From assembly GCA_005884155.1 (NCBI GenBank), contig VAXD01000045.1, positions 1-15,525 of the forward strand: a DNA stretch of 15,525 nt. The letters are read 5' to 3'. The notes beneath the pieces are model-generated. The model had not been told where the DNA came from. It was given only the letters and a program-made list of their open reading frames with translations, and made no database searches. Positions within the stretch are counted from its first letter, which is position 1; the number at the start of each line of letters is the position of its first letter. A program made the translations under genes and the position numbers. Origin of the DNA: Actinomycetota bacterium (GTDB lineage: Bacteria; Actinomycetota; Thermoleophilia; Gaiellales; Gaiellaceae). Shown piece after piece: positions 1 through 6,537 of the stretch.

Positions 1-2463
1 GACGAGCGGGCTGCGCAGAACCTGCTCACGTTCCTGCGGGAGCAGGAGGCGGCGACCAAGGCTGTCCCATCGGACCGCACGATCGTCGTCGAGCGCTTCC
101 GCGACGAGATCGGCGACTGGCGGTTCTGCATCCTGACGCCATTCGGTGGCCGCGTGCACGCGCCGTGGGCGCTCGCACTCGGCGCGCGGCTGCGCGAGTC
201 GCTCGGGCTCGAGACGCAGGCAATCTGGTCGGACGACGGGATCGCGATCCATCTGCCCGAGGCCGACGCGCCTCCGCCGGTGGACGACGTCCTGCTCGAT
301 CCGGAAACGGTCGAGGAGCTCGTCGTCCAGGAGCTCGGCGACACGGCTCTCTTCGGTGCGCGCTTCCGCGAGAACGCCGGCCGCGCACTCCTGATCTCGC
401 GCCGCCGCCCGGGCGAGCGCACGCCGCTCTGGCAGCAGCGCCTCAAGGCGCAGTCGCTGCTCCAGGTCGCGCGCCGCTACCCGGCGTTCCCGGTCGTCCT
501 CGAGACCTACCGCGAGTGCCTTCAGGACGTCTTCGATCTGCCCGCGCTGAAACGGCTGCTGAGCGGCCTGCGAACACGCCAGATCGACCTCGTCGACGTC
601 GAGACGCCTTCGGCCTCGCCCTACGCGGCCTCGCTGCTCTTCGACTACGTCGCGAACTACATGTACGAGGACGACACGCCTGCCGCCGAGCGCCGCGCGC
701 AGGCGCTTTCGCTCGACCGCGACCTCCTCAAGGAGCTGCTCGGGCAGGAGGAGCTCCGTGACCTGATCGACCCGGGCGCGCTGGCCGACGTGGAGGAGCG
801 GCTGCGCGGCGAGGCACGGACGCCGGACGAGCTGCACGACCTATTGCGCCGCCGCGGCGACCTGCGCGCAGACGAATACCCGGAGGATCTGGCGGAGCCG
901 CTGCTCGTCGAGCGGCGAGCGGTGGTGGTGCGGGTCGCAGGCGAAGGGCGCCTGATCGCAGCCGAGGACGCGGGCCGCTACCGCGACGCGGTCGGCGCGA
1001 TGCCGCCGGGCGGCCTGCCCGAGGTCTTCCTTGAGGTCGACGACGCGCCGCTCGAGTCCTTGCTGCGCCGCTTCGCGCGTTCGCGCGGGCCGTTCACGAC
1101 CGCCGAGGCAAGCGAGCGCTTTGGCCGCGACGTCGAGCCAAGCCTGCGCGATCTCGAGCGCCGCGACGAGCTGGTCCGCGGCGAGTTGCGCCCCGGTGGG
1201 ACCGAGCGCGAGTGGTGCGATCCCGAGGTGCTGCGCCGGCTGCGGCGCGCGTCGCTGGCCGCGCTCCGCCGCGAGGTCGAGCCGGTCGAGCAGGCCGCGT
1301 TCGGCCGCTTCCTGCCGAGCTGGCACGGAGTGGGGCGCCGCGCTTCCCTTCGCGAAGCGCTGGTGCCTCTGCAGGGTCTCGCGTTGCCCGTCTCCCTCTG
1401 GGAGTCGGATGTTCTGCCTTGCCGGGTCCCGGGCTACCGGCCGGAGCAGCTGGATGCGCTCAGCGCCTCGGGCGAAGTCGTCTGGGTCGGCGCGGGGCTC
1501 GACCGCGTTGCGCTCTTCTTCCGCGAGGACGCGCCGGCGCTCGGCCCGCCGCCTGCCGCCGACCGGCCGGAGCGCGAGGTACACGAACGGCTGCGCGCCG
1601 CGCTCGGCCGCAGCGCCCTGTTCTGGTTCGACCTGCTCGCCGACACCGGCCTCGAGGCGGAGGAGGCCCTGCCCGCGCTGTGGGACCTCGTCTGGGCGGG
1701 CGAGGTCACGAACGACGCGTGGGCGCCGCTTCGCGCGGGACGCCGCTACCAGATCCAGTCGCAGCGCGCCCGCGGGCGGCGTTTCTCGCGACGCCGCTCG
1801 AGCGAGTCGACCGCGACGCAGGGGCGCTGGTCACTCACCGGACGCCTGTTCGCCGGTAGGCCCGATCGCCGCGCGCTGGCCGAGGTCCTGCTCGAGCGGC
1901 ACGGAATAGTCACCCGCGACGCCGTCCGGGCGGAAGGAGTCCCGGGCGGCTTCGGCGCGGTCTACAGCGAGCTGCGTTCGCTCGAGACGCTCGGGCTCTG
2001 CCGGCGCGGCTACTTCGTCGAAAGCCTCGGCGGCGCCCAGTTCGCGCTCGGCGGCGCGGTCGAGCGGCTGCGCGAGCTGCGGCCGAAGGAAGGCGAGGAG
2101 GCGGAGCCGCTGGTTCTGGCCGCGGCGGATGCCGCGCAGCCCTACGGCGCGGCGCTGCCGTGGCCGAAGCGGGCAGGCGCTCGCGCCGCGCGGGTCGCGG
2201 GGGCGTACGTCGTTCTGCTCGGCGGCGAGGCGGCGCTCTTCGTCGAGCGCGGCGGCCGGTCGCTCGTCCCGCTGCGCGAGCCGGAGGACGGTTGGCTGCG
2301 AGAAGCGCTCTCTGCCTTCGTCGAGCACGTCCGGATGACCGGCGTGAAACGACTGGCGGTCGAGCGTTTCGACGGCGAGCCGGTCGGCGAGAGCGAGGTC
2401 ATGCCGCTTCTGCTCGAGGCCGGCTTCGTCGCCGGGCCCCGCAGGGCAGTTCTGCGACCGTAG
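1..2463 (+). CDS. lhr: Lhr-family DEAD/DEAH-box helicase, C-terminal part (5' end outside the window)
   Basis: The frame is open from base 1 to the TAG at 2461-2463, giving 820 residues with no start, so the RecA-like helicase domains lie upstream. The first residues contain ERFRDEIGDW followed by TPFGGRVHAPWALAL, a hallmark of Lhr proteins just after the helicase core. Next comes the DEAD/H-associated region (TPLWQQR, FPVVLETYRECLQDVFDLPAL, ASLLFDYVANYMYE), then a long C-terminal domain rich in winged-helix-like Arg/Glu/Leu segments. Actinobacterial Lhr is about 1,500 residues, so the missing part should be near 690 residues. Lhr is a 3'-5' translocase linked to DNA repair; the E. coli C-terminal domain has been reported to act as a uracil-DNA glycosylase. 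A Nei-type glycosylase gene lies 0.85 kb downstream, as in Mycobacterium, which supports a repair role. Family assignment is firm; the activity of this C-terminal domain is inferred. Confidence 0.93.
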   Translation, partial: DERAAQNLLTFLREQEAATKAVPSDRTIVVERFRDEIGDWRFCILTPFGGRVHAPWALALGARLRESLGLETQAIWSDDGIAIHLPEADAPPPVDDVLLDPETVEELVVQELGDTALFGARFRENAGRALLISRRRPGERTPLWQQRLKAQSLLQVARRYPAFPVVLETYRECLQDVFDLPALKRLLSGLRTRQIDLVDVETPSASPYAASLLFDYVANYMYEDDTPAAERRAQALSLDRDLLKELLGQEELRDLIDPGALADVEERLRGEARTPDELHDLLRRRGDLRADEYPEDLAEPLLVERRAVVVRVAGEGRLIAAEDAGRYRDAVGAMPPGGLPEVFLEVDDAPLESLLRRFARSRGPFTTAEASERFGRDVEPSLRDLERRDELVRGELRPGGTEREWCDPEVLRRLRRASLAALRREVEPVEQAAFGRFLPSWHGVGRRASLREALVPLQGLALPVSLWESDVLPCRVPGYRPEQLDALSASGEVVWVGAGLDRVALFFREDAPALGPPPAADRPEREVHERLRAALGRSALFWFDLLADTGLEAEEALPALWDLVWAGEVTNDAWAPLRAGRRYQIQSQRARGRRFSRRRSSESTATQGRWSLTGRLFAGRPDRRALAEVLLERHGIVTRDAVRAEGVPGGFGAVYSELRSLETLGLCRRGYFVESLGGAQFALGGAVERLRELRPKEGEEAEPLVLAAADAAQPYGAALPWPKRAGARAARVAGAYVVLLGGEAALFVERGGRSLVPLREPEDGWLREALSAFVEHVRMTGVKRLAVERFDGEPVGESEVMPLLLEAGFVAGPRRAVLRP

Positions 2464-2879
2464 GGTCTCCGGCTAGGGCCTACGCGAATGCGCCGGATGT
2501 TCGACCAGTCCGTCGGGCACGGCTTCTTCGGCGTGCAATCCAGGCCGATCACGGTCCCGGAGACCTCGACGTAGTAGCTGCCCGGCCGGAGCGTGTGTTT
2601 CGTCCGCACCCGGTAGCCCGTCGACGTTCTCGTTCCCCCGAGCGGCTCGCTAAGACGGATGTTGGCCCGGACGAACTCGCCGCTTGCCGTCGTCTGCGCG
2701 CGCTTGGCCACAAGCACGCGTCCGGGTGAAAGGTCCGGAGACAGCGTGTAGACGACCACCACATGCCCGTGACTTACGAAGGCGGAGCGCAGGAAGGGCG
2801 AACGCGAGGCCGCCGTGGCGCTCGCCGCGAGCGCGGTGACGAGTGCGATCGCTGGGATGAGGGCGGCTCGGCTGCGCAT
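2142..2879 (-). CDS. Small secreted protein of unknown function; frame runs on into the antisense of lhr
   Basis: The ATG at 2879 begins MRSRAALIPAIALVTALAAS, a clear Sec signal peptide (short basic start, Ala/Leu core, likely cleavage near ASATA-A). About 110 residues of beta-rich sequence follow (HGHVVVVYTLSP, GYRVRTKHTLRPGSYYVEVSG) with two Cys (LDCTPKKPCPTDW), ending naturally around NIRRIRV at about 2485. Beyond that the frame stays open for another 110 or so residues, wholly antisense to the end of lhr, with the Ser/Arg/Pro-rich look of a shadow frame. The true gene may therefore end near 2480, with its stop lost or displaced by an indel; a TAG sits one frame over at about 2473-2475. 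It starts 3 nt after the stop of the lipoprotein gene, so the two are probably co-transcribed and translationally coupled. Family not recognised; an Ig-like/fibronectin-like fold is a guess. Confidence 0.6.
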   Translation of the reverse strand: MRSRAALIPAIALVTALAASATAASRSPFLRSAFVSHGHVVVVYTLSPDLSPGRVLVAKRAQTTASGEFVRANIRLSEPLGGTRTSTGYRVRTKHTLRPGSYYVEVSGTVIGLDCTPKKPCPTDWSNIRRIRVGPSRRPYGRRTALRGPATKPASSRSGMTSLSPTGSPSKRSTASRFTPVIRTCSTKAESASRSQPSSGSRSGTSDRPPRSTKSAASPPSRTTYAPATRAARAPARFGHGSAAP

Positions 2880-2882
2880 CGG

Positions 2883-3278
2883 TTAGCGAATCCCGGTGTC
2901 GAGGATCAGGTCGAGTTGCTTGAACTGGCCGTCGCCGGCCGTGGCAGTTGCCGGCTTCACGGTCGGCGCGACGCCGCCGTGACCGCGGACGCTGATCACG
3001 TAGCGGCCGCCCTTCGGCAACCCCACCTTGTAGCTCCCGTCCTTGCCCGTCTTCGTCGTGACCACCACGTGACCGTACTGCGAGAACTCGAGCGTCAGGC
3101 CGATTGCGGGCTTCGCGCACGATTGGGTGGCGGAGCACGTGTTCTGTGCGGGCGAGATCTTGACCGTGCCCATGAACCCGCTCGACCCGGTGGTCCGCCC
3201 GGGCCCCGCGGGGCTCGCCCCGCCGCAGGCGGTCAGGGAGAGGAGGGCGACGCAGATCAAGCCGAGGCGGGGGATCAC
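2883..3278 (-). CDS. Lipoprotein with carboxypeptidase-regulatory-like beta-sandwich domain
   Basis: 131 residues from a GTG at 3278. This start gives MIPRLGLICVALLSLTACGG, a compact lipoprotein signal with lipobox LTAC and lipidated Cys18. An in-frame ATG at 3311 would add 11 residues and overlap the nei start codon, so it is less likely. After a short Gly/Ser/Pro linker, the mature part holds one beta-sandwich resembling carboxypeptidase-regulatory or SpaA-like domains: GTVKISP, then HVVVTTKTGKDGSYKVGLPK and GRYVISVRGHGG. There is a Cys pair (NTCSATQSC). Such domains bind surfaces or partners and are not enzymes. A TACGTT hexamer 6 nt before the GTG (3285-3290) suggests a leaderless transcript. 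It is first of a two-gene minus-strand unit with the secreted protein at 2142-2879. Surface location is well supported; the exact role is unknown. Confidence 0.78.
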   Translation of the reverse strand: MIPRLGLICVALLSLTACGGASPAGPGRTTGSSGFMGTVKISPAQNTCSATQSCAKPAIGLTLEFSQYGHVVVTTKTGKDGSYKVGLPKGGRYVISVRGHGGVAPTVKPATATAGDGQFKQLDLILDTGIR

Positions 3279-3284
3279 ACCCGG

Positions 3285-3303
3285 AACGTACCGCGGATAG
3301 CCT
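3285..3303. promoter_or_regulatory. Back-to-back -10-like elements of the lipoprotein and nei genes
   Basis: Only 31 nt separate the divergent start codons (GTG at 3278 minus, ATG at 3310 plus). On the minus strand TACGTT (3290-3285) ends 6 nt before the GTG. On the plus strand TAGCCT (3298-3303) ends 6 nt before the ATG. Both match TANNNT at leaderless spacing, and no Shine-Dalgarno sequence precedes either start. No convincing -35 is visible. Inferred from spacing only. Confidence 0.4.
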
Positions 3304-3309
3304 GAATCC

Positions 3310-4066
3310 ATGCCTGAGGGTGACTCGCTCCATCGTGCGGCGCGGCACTTGCAGGTGCTCGTCGGCGAGCGCGTCTCAGTCGAAACGCCGCATCCGCGTG
3401 CCGCTGCGGCGGTCTCGGCGGAGCGCCTGGACGGGCGCAGGCTCGAGGGGGTAGAGGCCGTCGGCAAGAACCTGCTCTTCAGCTTCGAGGGCGGGCTCGT
3501 TCTGCGCAGCCACGTGCGTATGAGTGGCCGCTGGCAAGTGGTCGAGCGGGGAATCGGCTCGCAGCGGCCGGCCGTGGCTCGTGCTCTCCGGCGTGGAGCG
3601 CGAGGCATTGCTCTGGAACGGCCCCGTGCTGGAGCTCTCGGCGCGCGGCGCGCGCCGGCTCGGGCCCGACATCCTCGCGGAGCCGCCCGATTTCGACGCG
3701 ATGGTCGCGAACCTGCGGCACGGGTCCCCGCGGCGGGAGCTCGGCGACGCGCTCCTCGACCAGCGCGTCGTGGCCGGCGTCGGGAACATCTGGAAGGCCG
3801 AGTCGCTCTGGCACGCGCGCCTTTCGCCTAGGCTGCCGGTCGGAGAGGCGAGCGACGATGAGCTCGAATCCGTGCTCCACGAGGCGTCGCGGCTGATGCG
3901 CGCCGCGGTCGAGCGCTGGAGTGACGGACGAGCGGTGTACAAGCGCGCAGGCCGTCCATGCAGGCGCTGCGGCGAGCCGATCCGCTCCCGGGGCCAGGGC
4001 GACGCGAACCGGACCGCGTACTGGTGCCCGCGCTGCCAGAGAGGAGAGGAGCCGCCCGGCGCGTAA
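3310..4066 (+). pseudogene. nei: Nei/Fpg-family DNA glycosylase (endonuclease VIII type), frameshifted
   Basis: The gene is in two overlapping frames: 3310 to about 3548 in frame 1 and about 3551 to 4066 in frame 2. Removing one G from the GGGG run at 3548-3551 restores one 251-residue protein of normal family length. Visible features of the joined protein are catalytic Pro2-Glu3 (MPEGDSLHRAARHL), Lys53 (VGKNLLF), the H-x-x-MSGRW loop at about 68-74, the GNIWKAESLW helix-two-turn-helix region, and a C-terminal zinc finger with two CxxC pairs (CRRC, CPRC) and NRTAYW between them. It should excise oxidised pyrimidines and nick abasic sites. MPEGDS and the finger type resemble actinobacterial Nei2 more than MutM. 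The flanking sequence on both sides is well conserved, so the frameshift looks recent or is a sequencing error. Start chosen because Pro2 is the nucleophile. Confidence 0.88.
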
Positions 4067-4075
4067 GTCGCAGTC

Positions 4076-5296
4076 GTGGCCGTGCGCGCCCCGCACCTCT
4101 ACTACAGCCTGCGCTGTTTCTGTCTCGCGGCGTTCTCGCTGCTCCAGGCGGACGTCGAGGCGGGCGACGACATCCCGTTCGCGTTCGAGGAGCACGCGGG
4201 CGGGCTTTGCGAGTACCGGCCGCTCCTTCGCTCGTACGTTCAGGCGCGGGCTCACCGGCTGGGTGCGCTCGCCGACGCGCGGATCGCGCTCGAGGAGCTC
4301 GCGCGCGAGCCCGCGGCCGCCGTCTACGGCACTGCGCACGGAGGCGGGGAGGACGCGTTGCTGCGAACGATCCTGCTGCCGCTGCTCGCGGACGTCGCCG
4401 AGGCGGCGGGTGGGGCGGACTGGCGTGACGACTCGTTCGACCGTGCGTACGCGGCGTTCGAGGAGACCTTGCTCGGCGAGCGGCGGCAGTACGCGGCGCT
4501 CGCGCCGCTGACGGGGCTCTCGGCGGGGACGTCGTTCGAGCTGGCCGAGGGGCTGTCCGTGCGCCTGGCGGCCGATGGGGAGCTGGCTGCCCACTGGCCG
4601 GAGGCGTCGGGCCTGCTCCCCGAGCGCTTCGGGCGCCAGGTCGACCGGCTGCTCGTGCTGGAGCTCGAGCGTGGGCTCGGGCAGGACGCGACCGCTCCGG
4701 ACGCTGCCGCGGAGGTCGCCGACGCGGTCAGCGCGCTGCGGCTCGCGACCGCCGCGCCCGTTGCGGCCGGCCCGGTGCTGTTCGAGCGGCTCGACTGGCG
4801 TCCGCTCGGGATCAGGCCCGTAATGCCGATCGCGGCGACCGAGCCGCCAGGAGAGCCGACGCGCCTCGACGCCTTCCGTGCGCGGCTCGCGGCCGACCTG
4901 CTCGCGCAGCTCGGCCGCGCAGAGGAAGATCCCGAGCTTGCCGAGGCGCTCGACCGCTGGGAGCTCTCGCTCTTCGCCGAAGAGCCCTATCGCTCCGAGC
5001 AGCTACGCGAGGCGCTGACGGCGCTACTCGGCGGGGCGGACGGGCTCTGGGCGGCGGCGGTGCGGGCCGCGGTGCTGCTCGGCGAAAACGGGCGCGAGCG
5101 AGCGCAAGAGCTCGAGCGCTTGCGGGCGCTCACGCGCGGCGAGCCGGCCGGGCGCTCGGCAGCTGAGGCGGTGCGGAAGGCTCTCGTGGAGACGGTCGCG
5201 CACGGAGACCGCGCGGCGTTGATCGACTCGCTCGACGACGCGCTCCTCGGGGTTCGCCCGCGGCCGGCCGGCTACTTCGCGGCCGTGGCTTCCTAA
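4076..5296 (+). CDS. Uncharacterised 406-residue protein, co-transcribed with nei
   Basis: The GTG start at 4076 lies 9 nt after the nei stop, so the two probably share a transcript. The protein starts VAVRAPHLYYSLRCFCLAAF and is almost entirely alpha-helical in composition, Ala/Leu/Arg/Glu rich, without a signal peptide or a clear membrane segment. It has an N-terminal helical part (about 1-140), a middle part (about 140-270) with LAPLTGLSAGTSFELAEGL and a short Pro-rich patch, and a C-terminal helical part (RWELSLFAEEPYRSEQLREA, then LWAAAVRAAVLLGE). The last part faintly recalls Apea-like HEPN helices, but the HEPN RxxxxH motif is missing, so I do not assign it. The stop overlaps the stop of the convergent gene at 5293 by 4 nt. 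Codon use matches its neighbours. Function unknown; a link to repair rests only on position. Confidence 0.82.
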   Translation: MAVRAPHLYYSLRCFCLAAFSLLQADVEAGDDIPFAFEEHAGGLCEYRPLLRSYVQARAHRLGALADARIALEELAREPAAAVYGTAHGGGEDALLRTILLPLLADVAEAAGGADWRDDSFDRAYAAFEETLLGERRQYAALAPLTGLSAGTSFELAEGLSVRLAADGELAAHWPEASGLLPERFGRQVDRLLVLELERGLGQDATAPDAAAEVADAVSALRLATAAPVAAGPVLFERLDWRPLGIRPVMPIAATEPPGEPTRLDAFRARLAADLLAQLGRAEEDPELAEALDRWELSLFAEEPYRSEQLREALTALLGGADGLWAAAVRAAVLLGENGRERAQELERLRALTRGEPAGRSAAEAVRKALVETVAHGDRAALIDSLDDALLGVRPRPAGYFAAVAS

Positions 5297-6045
5297 AGCC
5301 CCGTTTCGTTCGCGGCGCCGGGGAGGATCGTCGTGCCCGGGCAGCGCGTTGCCCGCGAGAGCCGTCCGACGAGAATGACGCTCGTATCGGAGCCGTAGCG
5401 CACGAAGGCGTCGTGCACGCGTAGCGGCAGGCAGAAGGCTGTGTCGCCGCGGTCGAAGCGAAACGTGTCGAGGAGGTCGTCCGACGCGACGGAGCGGTCG
5501 GTCGAAGTCCCGGGGGCGAGATCTGCCTGCATCCAATCTTCGCCTGCGCAGCTTGGATCGTCGCAGCCGTTGACTCGCACCTCGCTCGGTGTGTCGTTGA
5601 CGATTCGCACGGTCACGTTCCTATTCGGAGAGAACAGAAACAGCGCGACGACGATCCCAACGAGTGCCGCCGCGCCGACGGCCGCCCCGATGGCGATCGC
5701 GAGCTTGACGCCGCGCGTGAACGCGATGCCGGTGTGCTCGCTCGGCGCCGCCAGGTCCGGGTACGGGTCGACCCAGGGCTGGGAGGCGCGCTGTGCGCCG
5801 CGGCGGCTCTCGAGGCGGAGGTTCTGCTTGACCGCGTAGACGAGGTTGTCGCGTCCGATTCGCGTTCGCTCGTCGGTCGGGTCGAGCACGTCGGCGAGCA
5901 GAAGCAGGTGCTCGAGCCCGTCCGCGTCGTGCTGTTTCAGGTAGCCGCGCCGTGCCCGCTCGAGCCGTTTGAGCGCCGCGCGGGTGTCGCCGCGGTCGAT
6001 GGCGGCCCGAGCCTCGGCGAGCTCGCGATCGGGCTGTGGAGCCAC
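5293..6045 (-). CDS. Single-pass membrane protein: helical cytoplasmic N-terminus, Cys-containing extracellular domain
   Basis: 250 residues from a GTG at 6045. Residues 6-80 are helical and repeat-like (LAEARAAIDRGDTRAALKRL, then LEHLLLLADVLDP), resembling a TPR-type scaffold. A short Pro/Asp linker (90-105) follows, then one hydrophobic helix at 114-138 (KLAIAIGAAVGAAALVGIVV) with Arg before it, which fits an N-in, C-out orientation. The outer part (about 140-250) begins NVTVRIVNDTPSEVRVNGC and has four Cys (NGCDDPSC, AFC, TRC), suggesting two disulphides and an Ig-like fold. No enzyme motif is visible and the family is not recognised. It is divergent from the small protein at 6121 across 75 nt. 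A minus-strand TACGTT (6061-6056) lies 10 nt before the GTG. Gene status is secure; function is unknown. Confidence 0.83.
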   Translation of the reverse strand: MAPQPDRELAEARAAIDRGDTRAALKRLERARRGYLKQHDADGLEHLLLLADVLDPTDERTRIGRDNLVYAVKQNLRLESRRGAQRASQPWVDPYPDLAAPSEHTGIAFTRGVKLAIAIGAAVGAAALVGIVVALFLFSPNRNVTVRIVNDTPSEVRVNGCDDPSCAGEDWMQADLAPGTSTDRSVASDDLLDTFRFDRGDTAFCLPLRVHDAFVRYGSDTSVILVGRLSRATRCPGTTILPGAANETGL

Positions 6046-6055
6046 GTGTGGAACG

Positions 6056-6113
6056 AACGTAACGCTTTCGGCACTGTCCGGTTACAGACACGTACGACTT
6101 TCCTCGCTAGCGT
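6056..6113. promoter_or_regulatory. Divergent promoter region with outward TANNNT elements
   Basis: This 75-nt gap holds TACGTT on the minus strand (6061-6056), 10 nt from the GTG at 6045, and TAGCGT on the plus strand (6108-6113), 7 nt from the ATG at 6121. Neither start has a Shine-Dalgarno sequence. A loose inverted repeat, GTAAC at about 6059-6063 and GTTAC at 6081-6085, lies between them. This could be an operator, but it is short and may be chance. Confidence 0.35.
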
Positions 6114-6120
6114 CGTTGGC

Positions 6121-6357
6121 ATGGACGAAGCCAGAATGGTCCTGCGGCGACTGCGGCGCATCGAGGTGCTCGAGCGGGAGCATGCTCCGGCGCGCTGGCT
6201 GCTCGCGGAGGTGCACGCCCTGATCGAGGAGGCGGAAGCCTGGGTGTCCGCGGAAGCTGCCGGGACCGATCTCGCTGCCACGGCGCTCGTCCGCTGCCGG
6301 TCAGCGCTCGCCGGCGGAGAGGCGTCCGCGACGGGGAGGGCAGCGACGATGAGCTGA
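6121..6357 (+). CDS. Small helical protein of unknown function, upstream of parA
   Basis: 78 residues from an ATG at 6121; no longer start is plausible because the bases before it form the divergent promoter region. The first 45 residues are a charged amphipathic helix pair (MDEARMVLRRLRRIEVLERE, then WLLAEVHALIEEAEAWV), followed by a short helix with one Cys and a Gly/Ala/Ser tail. It has no signal peptide and no membrane segment. A TAGCGT hexamer 7 nt before the ATG suggests a leaderless transcript. It points toward parA-ftsZ, but a 180-nt gap separates them, so it may be separately transcribed. The layout suggests a coiled-coil partner or adaptor, but nothing in the sequence names a function. 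Confidence 0.68.
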   Translation: MDEARMVLRRLRRIEVLEREHAPARWLLAEVHALIEEAEAWVSAEAAGTDLAATALVRCRSALAGGEASATGRAATMS

Positions 6358-6537
6358 TCCGTCCTCGACAGTTCGTAGATTGCGGGAACGCAAGCGCGGC
6401 CCGAAACCGGCAGTCCCAAAATTCCGGGCATTTTCCGGAGGGATAGCTAGCATGAGAGCGAAGAAAGGGGCTCGATGGGGCTTGCACGCCTGCTTCCGCG
6501 ACCGGGAATTCGCACCGAGACTGACAAAGGGGCGCCG
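6358..6537 (+). promoter_or_regulatory. Leader region of the parA-ftsZ operon
   Basis: This is the longest non-coding gap in the window (180 nt) and is visibly richer in A/T patches than its surroundings (CCCAAAATTCC, CATTTTCC). It contains a hairpin (6380-6393), a Shine-Dalgarno-like GGAGGG (6437-6442) before a small reading frame at 6452, and two copies of AAAGGGG (6464-6470 and 6526-6532), each just before an ATG in the parA frame. I could not match it to a known riboswitch class. The operon promoter probably lies in its first half, but no clear -35/-10 pair is seen. Confidence 0.5.
6380..6393 (+). promoter_or_regulatory. Short hairpin with GGAA tetraloop in the parA leader
   Basis: TTGCG, GGAA, CGCAA forms a perfect 5-bp stem with a GNRA-type tetraloop, 158 nt before the parA start. 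It has no U-tract, so it is not an intrinsic terminator. It may be an RNA structural element of the leader or chance. Confidence 0.35.

Noticed and set aside
841..1584. Minus-strand open frame inside lhr
   Set aside because: Lies fully within recognisable Lhr sequence and has shadow-like composition.
3541..3570. Programmed +1 frameshift in nei
   Set aside because: No stop-codon pause, stimulatory structure or known slippery +1 signal is evident; a homopolymer indel explains the break more simply.
3479..4594. Long minus-strand open frame opposite nei and the following gene
   Set aside because: Arg-rich, without domain motifs, and opposite two well-supported plus-strand genes; typical of antisense frames in GC-rich DNA.
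6358..6451. Known riboswitch (cyclic dinucleotide, SAM or SAH type) before parA
   Set aside because: I could not match the conserved core of any class; only a short hairpin is visible.
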